From NCBI GenBank assembly GCA_964035775.1, contig OZ038314.1, forward strand, positions 31,976,210-32,040,209: a DNA stretch of 64,000 nt, given 5' to 3'. The stretch is from Osedax frankpressi (taxonomy: Eukaryota > Annelida > Polychaeta > Sabellida > Siboglinidae). The position numbers were made by a program, and so were the translations under genes. Shown here in pieces: positions 52,373 to 64,000 of this stretch. The notes under the pieces were generated by a model that was given only the letters and a program-made list of their open reading frames with translations, did no database searches and was not told where the DNA came from. Numbering within the stretch: position 1 is the first letter of the stretch; every line of letters begins with the position of its first letter.

Positions 52373-53686
52373 TAACAGTGTAGTATCCAAATACATCTAC
52401 GTAAATCATGATTCATAAAAAATTATGATAACAATGAATCTATGATAAATATAATGTTAATATATGAGCTTTGAACTATTATATAATGAAATATATAACG
52501 ATACATTTAAAAAAAAATATATTCAAAAATTACTTAATTAATTTTAATAATAATAATCAAAGTATAATAATAGCATGTATTTCTACATTTTATTTAAATA
52601 TATTTCTACCTTTTCAAATTGTGTATATTATAATAGTATACTACAATTCCTCTTTACTTGGAATATAAACAATTAATACATGATAATGTATTAACTTTAT
52701 ATATTATTATTCGTGTATAAATAATATTTTGTAATAATATCCGCAGAAAATAATATAAATAGATATTATATATATATTATATTATTATTCAATCTATATA
52801 GATTATTTTGTAATGTATACTATTAATAACCAACATTATCATTATATAATTAACAAGTTTTAACATTATATGTATTATATTATTTATTATATTATATAGG
52901 TTTCATAAAATGTAGTATGTTATTATACGATATAAGTTATATAATACCTCAGGAAATATTTTTATTATATTATATAATCGAATATATTTACCAACTATAA
53001 TTCTTCAGAGTAACACTTACTAAGTTAATACGAAATAAGTATAAAATATAAATTCAAACAATGTTAAATTATAAATCATTCATCGTTTATAATTTTATAA
53101 TTATTTATATTTATGAATTATGAATTATGATTTTATAAATAATTTTCTATGACACTATTGTTTTGGAATTAATATTATTTATTGTTTTGTTTTAGTGTTT
53201 TCTTGATTATATTTTTTATGTTTAGATGTATATTATTATTGTTTTTGTTTATCATACCACAAAAGATAAGTTTCTTGAATCTTAATATATTCATTTTTAT
53301 TATTAATAATATCTGCATATTGGTATGCATATTGGAAATGAAACAATTTAAAAGATTATTTTTCTTTTTTAGTTTAAGTTAACTATTATTTAACCATTAT
53401 GTATGTTAACTAATTGACTATTATTATATTTCATTAGATCTCTAATTTAGATTAGAATATGTTGATTTATGAGATCATTTCAATTTTTATAAATATAGTA
53501 TTTTTACTCATTTGAATTAATTCGTCTATATAATTATTAGCATTGTGAAAACTAAATATGTTATTATTAAAACAGCACCTGGTATTAATTTATATATGAA
53601 TTAAAAAATAATATTAATATAGATAGTAACATTTTATATACTATTTTATAACTAACGAATTATTCCAAGGAATATATTTAATTAAT

Positions 53687-53728
53687 TAAATCATTATAAA
53701 GCAACTATAGTTGCTTTATAATGATTTA
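53687..53728. repeat. Perfect 42-bp palindrome, copy B
   Basis: Identical to 7054-7095. Confidence 0.95.
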
Positions 53729-53927
53729 TATAATGATTCACAAACCCAAACTAAAACCCAAACCCATATATGGGATATACTAATAATATATAGTATATAA
53801 ATAGTATTTATAAAAAAACTTACTATTGATTTTGATATATGTAAATTAAGTACACGTAAAATACAATCTAATTTTAATTTTTTATTTACATATAATTTTT
53901 AAAAGAGAAGATAATATATATGTATAA

Positions 53928-53993
<66 letters not shown>

Positions 53994-54698
53994 ATATATT
54001 ATAAATATATAGGTAAATAATACTCATATATGTAATATATCAGTAATATATAAACAAATATAATATAAGTTAGTACAACTGGATACATATTTATAAATAA
54101 ATTATTTACTTATTTTGTAAATCATTATTAAATCATTATAAAATAATATACTATATTATATAGTATGCATAAACATATTAATAGTATTTCAGATATTATA
54201 GAAATATACAATATCCTTGAGATTTCAACAAAAACTCATTCGTTGGTTTACTGAAGTACCAGTTGAATATATTAGTGGGATTATTATCGTGTACATCAGG
54301 TGATATTAGATTCTAAATTGTTGTCGGAAAAAAAAATAAAAGCAGAAGTGCATAATGTCTACTGTTTTATTTGATGATTGGATAATCTAGCCAGTCGTCT
54401 GATAGAACTGAAAGTTATTGTTGTCGAATACGAATTAATTGGGCGACTCTAGTAGGTCGATCTACCTAAAATGAATAGAATATGTTAACGATAATATAAA
54501 TGTAAATTAATGATATCATATATATAATACATGGGCTTTTATAACATTATTATAAAAAATCAAACTAACCCATCAACGATCGGTTGGTTTTGATTATTAA
54601 TAAACTTATAAAAATAAATAATAAATAATTATGAATGAACTATACACAACCACCCCCACCCGCATATACCTACCCACACTCACACACACATACACTCA

Positions 54699-54702
<4 letters not shown>

Positions 54703-54786
<84 letters not shown>
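54703..54786. repeat. (TA)n(GA)n microsatellite at a rearrangement junction
   Basis: Runs directly into the inverted polypurine block; the GA repeat shares GAGAG with the block's edge (CCGCTCTCC read reversed). Confidence 0.95.
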
Positions 54787-54789
<3 letters not shown>

Positions 54790-55309
54790 CTCTCCTCTAG
54801 TGGATAGTATATAACTGTGAACTTCACACATCTCCCTCTCCATCTACATCTCCATCTCCATCTCTATCTCCATCTCCATCTTCCACTCCATCTTCCTATT
54901 CCCCTTCTTCTTACTCTACTTCTTCCCTCTTTCCTCTCCAACTACCACTCCCACTCATTCTTCCACTCCCACTCATTGTTTCCACTCCTGTCCCCTCCAC
55001 CACTCCCTCTTCTCGCCCACTCCCTCCCCTCTCCCACTCCATCTATCTCCCACTCCATCCCCTCTTCCACCCCCTCCCATCTCCCTCTACATAGTATTCT
55101 ACTACTCTAGCCATCTCTCTAAATTTAATTACTTATATTAAAATTCAAGAGTATTTTAATATTGGGTATAGGTTATATTCCTATACTTGATGTTATATTC
55201 ATAGCATTGTTAATTGATTTTTGTTATATAAGTGTTGTTCTATACATAGATTGATATGATTAATATGATGTAATTAATAATTAATATTTAATAAAGCATA
55301 ATATAAAAC
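54787..55309 (-). repeat. Inverted, displaced copy of the polypurine block
   Basis: Reverse complement of A 4605-5133 with both flanks. It sits where B has lost the DNA matching A 7857-9745, inside the RFX gene. It is more complete than B's own block at 51541. The 97-codon frame here (HLHLHL type) is a repeat translation. Confidence 0.9.
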
Positions 55310-55847
55310 ATGTATTTAATAATTTTAATAATCTAATCTTATCTCATAACATTAACATTAATTATCATTACATTAAAACAATTATAAAGAACTAATTATT
55401 TATTTATTTAATATAAGAATTGATTCTAAATTAAAATAATATATATTAAATTACATTATCGAATTAAATTAATTTGGTTTTGTTATATAAATAATGTCTT
55501 ATGACTATTTTTCATTACTTGAAGTATTAAATATATTATTGAATATTTTCGAATTCTAAAACATACATATATACATTCTTTGCAGATCAGATACGTATAA
55601 ATAAGCACAATTATGATATGATTCGTATATACTATAACTCAGATGTAGTTCAGTAATAGACCAAATATAATGAATTTCTTATAAATATATCCCATAAGTA
55701 TATTAACTATTTACATATTTCATACAATTATGTATTCTGTTAATATATATTAAATGATTAAATTACTATATATAAACAACTATGCGTGACATATTTAATA
55801 CATGTGTTTTAGATTATGTTAGTCTCTTTTTGGCTAAGCTAATTTAT

Positions 55848-55882
<35 letters not shown>

Positions 55883-56053
55883 CATATAAACTAACTATAT
55901 TTAGTATATATTTATTTATTCTATAACTCATACAAAGATGTAAAATTGTGAATGATATTATATATAAATATAATCAAATAAAAATAAATGTGTCTAGATA
56001 ATCTATTCCGAGTGTAATTTGATCAATAGCTTATAGCAATAGCTTATAATAAC
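55310..56053. other. Intronic stretch of RFX copy B
   Basis: Matches A from about 9750 to 10495 and contains a TA tract at 55851-55880. No exon is recognised. Confidence 0.5.
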
Positions 56054-57530
56054 CTGGTATCGATATCTTTTTTACTATTTGGTACTAGAATTGATAGAAA
56101 TGTGTCGTAAGTAATATTATCACAGGTTTCAAGTAGATTCACAATGCAATAGCTATCTAACATTCCGTATATATCGTTCTTTAAACAACTACTTGTAAAT
56201 TCCATGCATGATTTTAACTGAAAAATGTCAGATAATTATTTATATTATATATATTATCTAATTAATTAGATTAATATTTTATCCATTATGATATTCATTG
56301 CGATTTATAAATTAAAGCATTACGATTAATTATATAAATGTATTATATTAATTTTTAAACCTCAGAACATTTCCTCTTTATTAAAGTATCCACCATATTT
56401 TGGCAGTTATTTCTATATGTGATCACCAGTTCATTAACCTGTATAATTGTATTAAAAGTAAATACTTGTATATATTATGTCGTTTAATAAGTATTATTTG
56501 AACTGTTAACTATACTATTCTTTAAAATAGTCGAATACAATCTTTAAATATAATACATAACTGAATTAATATATTTAAATTACAAAATAATACACATATA
56601 ATACATATTATATTAATTAGTAATATTTAATAATATTGAATTAATAATTATTAATAATACATATTATATATATTATTTAAAATTTATTTGCCTTATTCTG
56701 AACGGAGAATCAACGCATCTTGCATATAAGCCACCATATTGGCAATTAAATCAATACATAAGTTAATTTCTATTTAATTAAATATCAATTTGCATTACAT
56801 TTTGATAACTATAGCTAAATATAATTTAGATTAACCATATCAACTGAAATTCCGGTAGGAAATATAATATTGAAAACATTCGGGAATTCTGGAAGTTTTT
56901 AAAATCGATTTGTGAACTTCTTGGGATTAACTTATGTTTAATTGTCTCACTGTATTGGTGGATTATAAAGTAATCATTAAATTTTGTCTATGTGCGAATA
57001 TTACGATATAAAAAATGAATATAATATATAAATATTTTATATTTGTAATTTATAATTACCTTCCTAGTTGTGAATATTTTGAGACTTTTTTACAAAAATA
57101 ATTTTTTACAAAAGTGAATCATCTTTTGTACCGATACCATAATAATGATATTTAGATTGACCACGAATACCCAATCTCCTTGTAGTTAACTTTGGAAATT
57201 GTTTGCGTATTATCTGTAAATATATTTAATTTGTATAGATATTATCATATTTTTAATTTAAATTATATCGTTGAATATTGACAAAATTAATTGCTATAAA
57301 TATTAATATTTTTATAGAAAATATTATATAATTTAGTAACATGATGGTTAAGAAATATATACATTATTTAAAATAAATAACTTTAATACATATTTATATA
57401 GTATTGATTTGTGTATTTAATATTATATTTATTCAAATCATATAATATTAATGTTATCTTACTCTTACTCAAGGATTTTTTCTATTTTAAATACGATATA
57501 TTTCTTTAATATAAGTTGTGTTTAATGTGT

Positions 57531-57590
<60 letters not shown>

Positions 57591-59075
57591 AGCTTAATAA
57601 CATCGACATTTGTATATGATATTTCATTTATAATATTTTATGTATTATATTATTAATAAATTAAATATATTTTAATATAATATATTATATGATCTATATA
57701 AATGAAATATAATGTTTATAATAACGATTTTTTAATATATATCAATACTATTTAATATTTACTTTTCCAAATCTTGCAGTATTAATGTTTAGGAATACTA
57801 ACTCCAGTTGCATTTTCATAATGTTTATCCAGCCTTTAATAATTAATAAATTATTAATAAATTAGTGTAATTATCATAATAATGAATTGGATATAGATAT
57901 ATTGATGCAATACGTTTTTCTATCTATACTCATAGTCCAGCTACATTAGCAATTACATAAATATGTCTTGTTGATAAAATATATAAATAAATTACATTTC
58001 AATTTTAAGTTATATAAATTCTATATATTAAATTTATATAATTTTATATTACAGCTATATCTGTAATATGCTATAATTTTACATTGTGTTGGGGTAGTTT
58101 TATTAAATTAGAATAATATCCTTATACTTTCAGTAAATACTTGAACTTATTTTTAAAAGTATTAAGATTCCTTTCACTATTATAATATACATTATACATT
58201 TTACAAACATAAAATAACATATAGAATATATTTTCATTTTGATACCGGTAATAACTAAGGTAAATGATCATTTTCGATAATTAACCAAATAGTATTTTTG
58301 ATATCTAAATAAATGTTCAATTATATTTAATTAAATAGTGGATACATATATAACAATGTTGTTATATAGTTAGATGTGTGGATGTATGTATATATCGATG
58401 AAAAATGGTTATATTGAAGATTATATAAGTTATTTAGACTAATTATTTAATAATCAATTTTGTTGAATAAGGCCTATTTGTATAATTAATCTTGTGCTGT
58501 ATGAGGTAATATAATAATAATAATTTAGTAATATTAATTATTAGTCGTGTAACGAAAAGTTTATTTTAGATAAAAATAGTTTTATTATATTTATACATTT
58601 TAATTAGGTTTCATTATCGTATAACAAATTAATATTCACTTTTTATATGTTATATAATAATATTTAATGTTATATATAATATAATACGTACATAAGATGA
58701 TATTTACTTTCAATTTAATATATAATTTTAATAATAATTAATATTATTAAATTCTGATGTTAATCAGAGTATAGTTTTTTATTTAAAAATAATATTACTT
58801 AATATTTAATAAATCATTTATTTATTCATATATTTATTATATTCATAATTTATATTCATACTTAAATAAGTATTACATTATTAATCGTCATTATTTTTCG
58901 TTATATTATTTACTGTTACATTATTACATACTGTTACAAACACTTAAAATATGAATAATGTGATATTGCTAGTCAATGATATTATTTATGTATATATTCT
59001 GAATTTATTTTAACATTTTTTTGCGTTAACTTCTCGTATTATCTCATTGACGAAGGAATCAACGTTTCGATTCGT

Positions 59076-61144
59076 CTCGAAATAAATAATTACTTAAAAG
59101 TCTATTTAAAAAATATTTTTATTGAAATTCAAAATATACATTTTATAAATATCATTTTATTTTTTCATATTTATATATTAAAACAAATAGGTTTATATAA
59201 AATATTATTTATATAATTAACATAATATAACACATTTATAAGAAATTATATGACAAATTTCAAATTATCCATATTATTTAAATTCGTTTATTTATTATAA
59301 AAACAACTATTTAGTATAAATATATGATAAATGTATTTAAAATTTGCAGTGAATATGTATTTATTTATATATACAAGTTATTTAACATATTGATGGAATA
59401 ATAAAAAAAATAGTAATTATATTCTTAAAGTATGTTTAAGAAGTAAAAATAATAAAAATCTTTTACAATTTTAACATTATTTTTACAATAAATATTTTAC
59501 ATGAATAGATTAAATAGGTATTTTATTTTAACATTAAATTGATAATATCTATTCTTTAAGAGTTAGATATCTTTAATAGGAGTTTTAATTTTATACAATA
59601 AATGTTAATGAATTATGAGAAATTAAATAATATACGATAATACGATAATAAATACGATAATAATATATTAACCATACGATAATAAATTTATAAATTAATA
59701 TTTTTACAAATTAATCGTAAAACAGACGTAATATACGATGCCGTTTAAAACATAACTTTTGCTATATTTATATTTTAATTAAATTTAAAAACAATTTTTA
59801 AATTACTATATTATCTATTACTTTTATATGTATATGATATATACATACTTTAATTGAATATAAATATTAGTAAAATAATATTATGTAAATTTAACCCTTT
59901 ACCTCCCAACGGTCGATGACCAGATAATTTAACCAGATAATTAAAAAAAAATTACTTACTTTTGATATATTCTAAATTTATTGTTTTTAATTATAATTAC
60001 TTTTATATTTATTATATTAATATTTACCTAGTGACGCTAACATTATTGACGCACAAATGGAATATTATTCACACTATTTATATATTTATTTGTATTATTA
60101 TAATTTCTTAATAATGTATGATTAATAATATAATTATATATTAATATCAGATGTTAAAATGATAACGATTAAAAATAACCATGTTTATGATATGTTGTCC
60201 TAATATTTAAATAATTTTTTTTATAACTTTTAATTTAATAATATTGATCTGATAAATTATATATTAAAATGTCATATACTTTATTTATAATAGTTTGTAT
60301 TTATTATCTATATAGAATATTAAACGATTCAAATAATATTTACCTTGATTATTACGTATATACCTTACATATAACAAATTTCACCATATATATATATATA
60401 AATATATATATACGAAACACACATACTCACACACTGACACAAAAACATATATATAATTGTATATATATGATAAGATTATTTAAAATTATTATTTAGCGTA
60501 AATTTAAATAATATATATATTAATTATAAATATAACATTTTTATAATTTTATAAAATAATATAATCTCAATTTAATCAACATTATAAATAATAAAATACT
60601 AATAATAGTTAGGTTATTAATACTATTTTTATAAATTATCTTAAGGCGGGGACATCCAGCAGGAATTTTACATGGGCGAGATAGGCAATTCGCTACTCAC
60701 TATAAATTAAATTTCGTCCTCAATACCTGGAATCATGCCTCTATTTTTCGTATACTTGACAAACAATAACATGTGTACATCTCTATCTTTTTATTTTTTG
60801 TATATATGCAATATAATTACACATCTAATATACGATACTTTTACACAAAAATAAATACATTTATAAACCACTATATTATCAATAACTAAAGTAAAAATTA
60901 AATTTAGAGAATATAAAAAGGATATATATATCAATTATACATATACTCAAGAAAAATGAACTATTTATATGCATTATTACGTGAGAAAAATTAAATTTAT
61001 AATTAGAGTAGTACACCGAAAATAATTATTTTGAGAAAACGCTAGTCAAAGTTTATATATTTTTATTAGAATATTTACAAATATATTTATCATAAATCTA
61101 GTATATTTACAAGTATGAGTATTATAAATTATAGTTATATAAAT
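59076..61144. other. AT-rich stretch 5' of RFX copy B
   Basis: Counterpart of A 13510-18645 without the transposon. It includes the GC-richer CCCTTTACCTCCCAACGG patch (59895) and the exon-like island (60645-60740). A 75-codon frame at 60269-60496 is not in phase with its A partner. Confidence 0.45.
60001..60013. other. Empty Harbinger target site
   Basis: CTTTTATATTTAT is continuous here, with one TTA; in A the same TTA is duplicated on either side of the element. No footprint bases are seen. Confidence 0.9.
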
Positions 61145-61312
61145 CTAATAATATAAAAAAATATAAATACATATGTACATAACACACATAGATATACCCA
61201 TTATAATAATTATGATACATATTAGTATTAGTATAATAAACATATAAATCATAACAACTGTTTTCTTGAACTGCCTTTTACATCGTTTTGCGCGTTTTAT
61301 CAAATCCCACAT
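61145..61312 (-). CDS. Small ORF: basic head plus membrane segment (55 aa), copy B
   Basis: Counterpart of 18815-18648. It starts MWDLIKRAKRCKRQFKKTVV, then a hydrophobic run, with the same length and stop. Only one residue differs from copy A. See copy A for the possible readings; function is unknown. Confidence 0.35.
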   Translation of the reverse strand: MWDLIKRAKRCKRQFKKTVVMIYMFIILILICIIIIIMGISMCVMYICIYIFLYY

Positions 61313-61925
61313 TATGAAAAATACTATGGTAATAAACCACTAAAACATATCAATAACAATTCTATCTTATGATAAATACAATGTAATATATAAAAACAAC
61401 AATTTATATTGATGATTTGAATAGAGAAAAAATTACGTGCAAATATAAAATATGAAAATAAAACAAAGGAAGAGACGCTATCTTTGAGAGCTGTTTATTG
61501 GTTGTTGAGATCATGTGATGATAATATTATAATAGTAATAAGATAGAATCATATATATTGGTTATTTTGCTGTTTGAATGTTGAAAAACCGTTAAATATT
61601 GGCTTTATAATCATATAAATATAAATATAAAATTATACAGGAAATAAATAAATTGTTCAATTTATTATTTTATTATTATTTTATTAGGCCCTATACGAAA
61701 ACTCTTGTTTTATACCTTTATATTGCTCTTTTGACTCTGAAACTTTGACATAACATTTATAACATATGAATACTTCAATTTATGAAATAAAAAAAAAATT
61801 AATATTATTTTTTTATTTTAAAATAAATATAAAAATAAAAAATTAAATTAATATATTTGTAATTACCATTTTTATTAAATATAAAATAGTATATGTTTGT
61901 GTATTATTATATCGCACATACACAG

Positions 61926-61968
<43 letters not shown>

Positions 61969-62272
61969 TACGTATCGATATATAAATATATAATATCACA
62001 ATATAAATAGAAAGTACCTAACTATTTCTAATATTGATTCAAATAACGAACTTTAACGATAATAGAAAGATATCTAAATGCATCAAAACTTAAATAATTT
62101 AGTTTTATAATCAATTTTCAGTTAGTGGGCGTATCTATATAATAATAGGAAATACATTTAATTTATGTCGCGTATAACATTATCTAAGCTTGTATTATAT
62201 GTTATTTTCTTTTACTTGTAAATATTCTGATGATTATTCACATGATATCATTATTACATATATATTTTAATG

Positions 62273-62328
<56 letters not shown>

Positions 62329-64000
62329 GATTGTGTATGTTGAATGTTGTATTATATTAGTAATATTAGCATCATTACATATATATTAGTATTATATATA
62401 ATGCATGTATGTTAGTATATTAGTTTATTAATATAAATTTATAAAAATGAGTAATTAGATATAATAATAATCTTGCTATGCAAATGTGTAATGTGTATTT
62501 AAACTTTCAATTAAAATTATTATTGAAATAAAAAATAATTCAATCGTGTTATATATATGATACTTTTATATTATTTTAATTTTACATTTTATAAATTCAA
62601 ATAGTGTATTAGTTCTTAGATGCTGTTGTGATATTTGTATAATTAATTGTTTTATAATTTATTATATTATTATAATATTTATAAGTATATCGTATTTATT
62701 ATTTTATTTATAAGTTAAAATTGACTTTAATAACTCTATATATAAATAATAATGGACTAATGATTGTCCTTGCGTTAAATATTGACTTATCTAATTGATG
62801 ACAGCATTATGAATACTATTAATAATGACTAATAATAATAAAGTATATAATGCATTTTTTATGGTTAGAATTAATGTACTAACTACGTGTATTCTATTAA
62901 GTGACTTGTTTATGAAATATAAAATTAATATTAACATATGTTTAAATTATATAAGTATTTGTTAAAATTAAATAGACAATATAAAAAATAATTATGTATA
63001 TATTATTCAATACATTGTTATATGTATAAATGTAATCTCAGAATATATGATATATATTTATTTCATTTATAAACATATATCTAGCCTCTGATTTACTAAA
63101 ATGATATATGTAGACTGTATTTATAAGTATCACTTTTAAAATACATAATTTAATATACATTTTTATATATTTTCCCAATACATATAAATATTATATTATC
63201 TTAGCTTGAATCAACTAGATAAACGTAGTATATATGATATTGAAATAAATATCACATTGTATATTGTAATACTAATTATAAGTCGAGCAATATAATCAAA
63301 TTATAGAACCATAATAATGTACTCCATATTATGTATTAATTATCTAGGATCTATTAAGTACTCATTTAAAAATATACTGAATATAATTAATTATGATTTC
63401 GGTTCGTAAAACTGATTAATAATAATAAACGTAATTATTGTATATCATAATTTATTAATAAGAGATTAAATAACTTACAGAAAAACCCAATTAATTATTT
63501 CAAGGATAATTATTTCAAATATTCCATAATATGATTTTATTAAAGTATATAAATCTATTTAAGTAATTATTTCCATAATATAAAACAGTGACAGTCATTA
63601 TAATCGTATTTTATATAGAGTCAGTATTATAAAGGACTGTCGATTTAATAAAATTAATATAAATTTTTAACGGATATAAGCACCATCAGTATTCTGTAGT
63701 TAATTTAAAGTTTTACATAACGGATCTATTAAATATAATATTACATGATGTGATATATTACATAATATGACCAAATTTTTTCTTATGTTAATGTAGAGTT
63801 TAGTTAAGTACTTTGGAACTAAATTCTATATGATAAATAGTCAGCTTTATAAATGTATTAGAATTTATAATAAAATGTGTATTACTCAAAATATATCTAT
63901 TTTATGTTGATTAATATAGAAGTATATAGATATAATCCGACAAAATATTAATATAATATACAAGATTTGTTATGTTATAATAAATAGCCAATATAATTTG
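61313..64000. other. AT-rich right part of copy B, no gene seen
   Basis: Counterpart of A 18816-21491, with TA tracts at 61926-61964 and 62276-62325. Nothing else was recognised; similarity with A is unbroken to the window edge. Confidence 0.5.

Larger units (their letters stand above)
51691..54414. other. AT-rich stretch of copy B up to the RFX 3' end
   Basis: Mirrors A 5096-7768: AAAACCCTT hairpin cluster (52199-52372), perfect palindrome (53687-53728), CCCAAAC patch (53741-53765) and a TA tract (53932-53988) longer than in A. Frames at 52471-52668 and 53182-53382 differ from A in length and are not credited. Confidence 0.55.
54415..59075 (-). pseudogene. RFX-family transcription factor, copy B (broken, exons 6-10 lost)
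   Basis: Recognisable exons, 5' to 3', are 59075-59015, 58496-about 58440, 57833-57763, 57213-57060, 56949-56845, 56438-56361, 56217-56054 and the last exon 54465-54415. Damage seen: one extra base in the upstream exon, a TAA and lost donor in the second, a 53-bp deletion with immediate stop in the first DNA-binding exon, an 11-bp rearranged insertion with a stop after the [11 protein letters not shown] segment, and the same one-base loss in 56949-56845 as in copy A. The exons that match 9287-8006 in A are gone, replaced by microsatellite and the inverted polypurine block. The last exon survives and reads on past the point where C stops, ending VDRPTRVAQLIRIRQQ. It cannot make an RFX protein. 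Confidence 0.88.
47491..64000. repeat. Segmental duplication, copy B (direct partner of copy A)
   Basis: Matches A 1-21491 in the same orientation with a shift of about 47.5 kb at the left and 42.5 kb at the right. It lacks A 485-1098, about 4743-4943 and 7857-9745, and has the intact Harbinger target site. It carries an inverted extra copy of the polypurine block (54787-55309). It continues past the right edge. Confidence 0.93.

Noticed and set aside
1-64000. Mitochondrial, plastid, Plasmodium-like or bacterial-symbiont origin suggested by the AT content
   Set aside because: Spliced RFX exons, a Harbinger element with a MADF gene and long TA microsatellites point to an animal nucleus.
1-64000. 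LTR retroelement, endogenous virus, Polinton or LINE
   Set aside because: No reverse transcriptase, integrase, capsid or polymerase motifs were seen, and the long repeats lack TG...CA ends.

Overview
The window is nuclear DNA from an animal, most likely an arthropod and perhaps an insect. The reasons are extreme A+T richness with many long (TA)n runs, many small exons bounded by GT/AG introns, a PIF/Harbinger DNA transposon with a MADF-domain partner gene, and an RFX transcription-factor gene of the metazoan RFX4/RFX6 type. The species cannot be read from the sequence; Hymenoptera is only a guess.

The layout is dominated by repeated segments. Copy A (1-21491, running off the left edge) recurs in the same orientation as copy B (47491-64000, running off the right edge) at very high identity. 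An older, more diverged inverted copy, C (30552-38709), matches A 6046-20285. Between A and C lie two mirror-image arms (about 24.3-26.8 kb and 27.7-30.4 kb) around a centre near 27.2 kb, so roughly 6-38.7 kb is one decayed palindrome. A module of about 1 kb occurs at least six times, in both orientations.

Each of A, B and C carries a copy of one RFX-family gene. In C (plus strand, 32149-36962) twelve exons join in a single open frame of exactly 355 codons, including the stop, with GT/AG borders throughout. The A copy (minus strand, 8006-13509) has two frameshifts, an in-frame stop and no last exon. The B copy (minus strand, 54415-59075) shares one frameshift with A, has its own breaks and has lost exons 6-10. 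Two much older RFX relics lie near 1.2-1.7 kb and 48.0-48.6 kb. C lacks the most 5' coding-like exon kept in A and B, so its true start is open.

A 3098-bp PIF/Harbinger element (14387-17484) sits in copy A. Its 54/55-bp inverted ends and TTA target duplication are perfect enough that the matching empty site can be read in both B and C, so it came in after A and B separated. It carries a HARBI1-type transposase with an intact catalytic triad but a clipped C-terminus, and a broken convergent MADF gene.

The stretch unique to the middle of the window (38.7-47.5 kb) holds a three-unit tandem array with tRNA-like promoter boxes (43.2-45.06 kb), a GC-richer island (42.9-43.1 kb) and three exons of an unrecognised minus-strand gene (45639-46161). 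Most reading frames seen elsewhere are translations of microsatellites and are not reported as genes.
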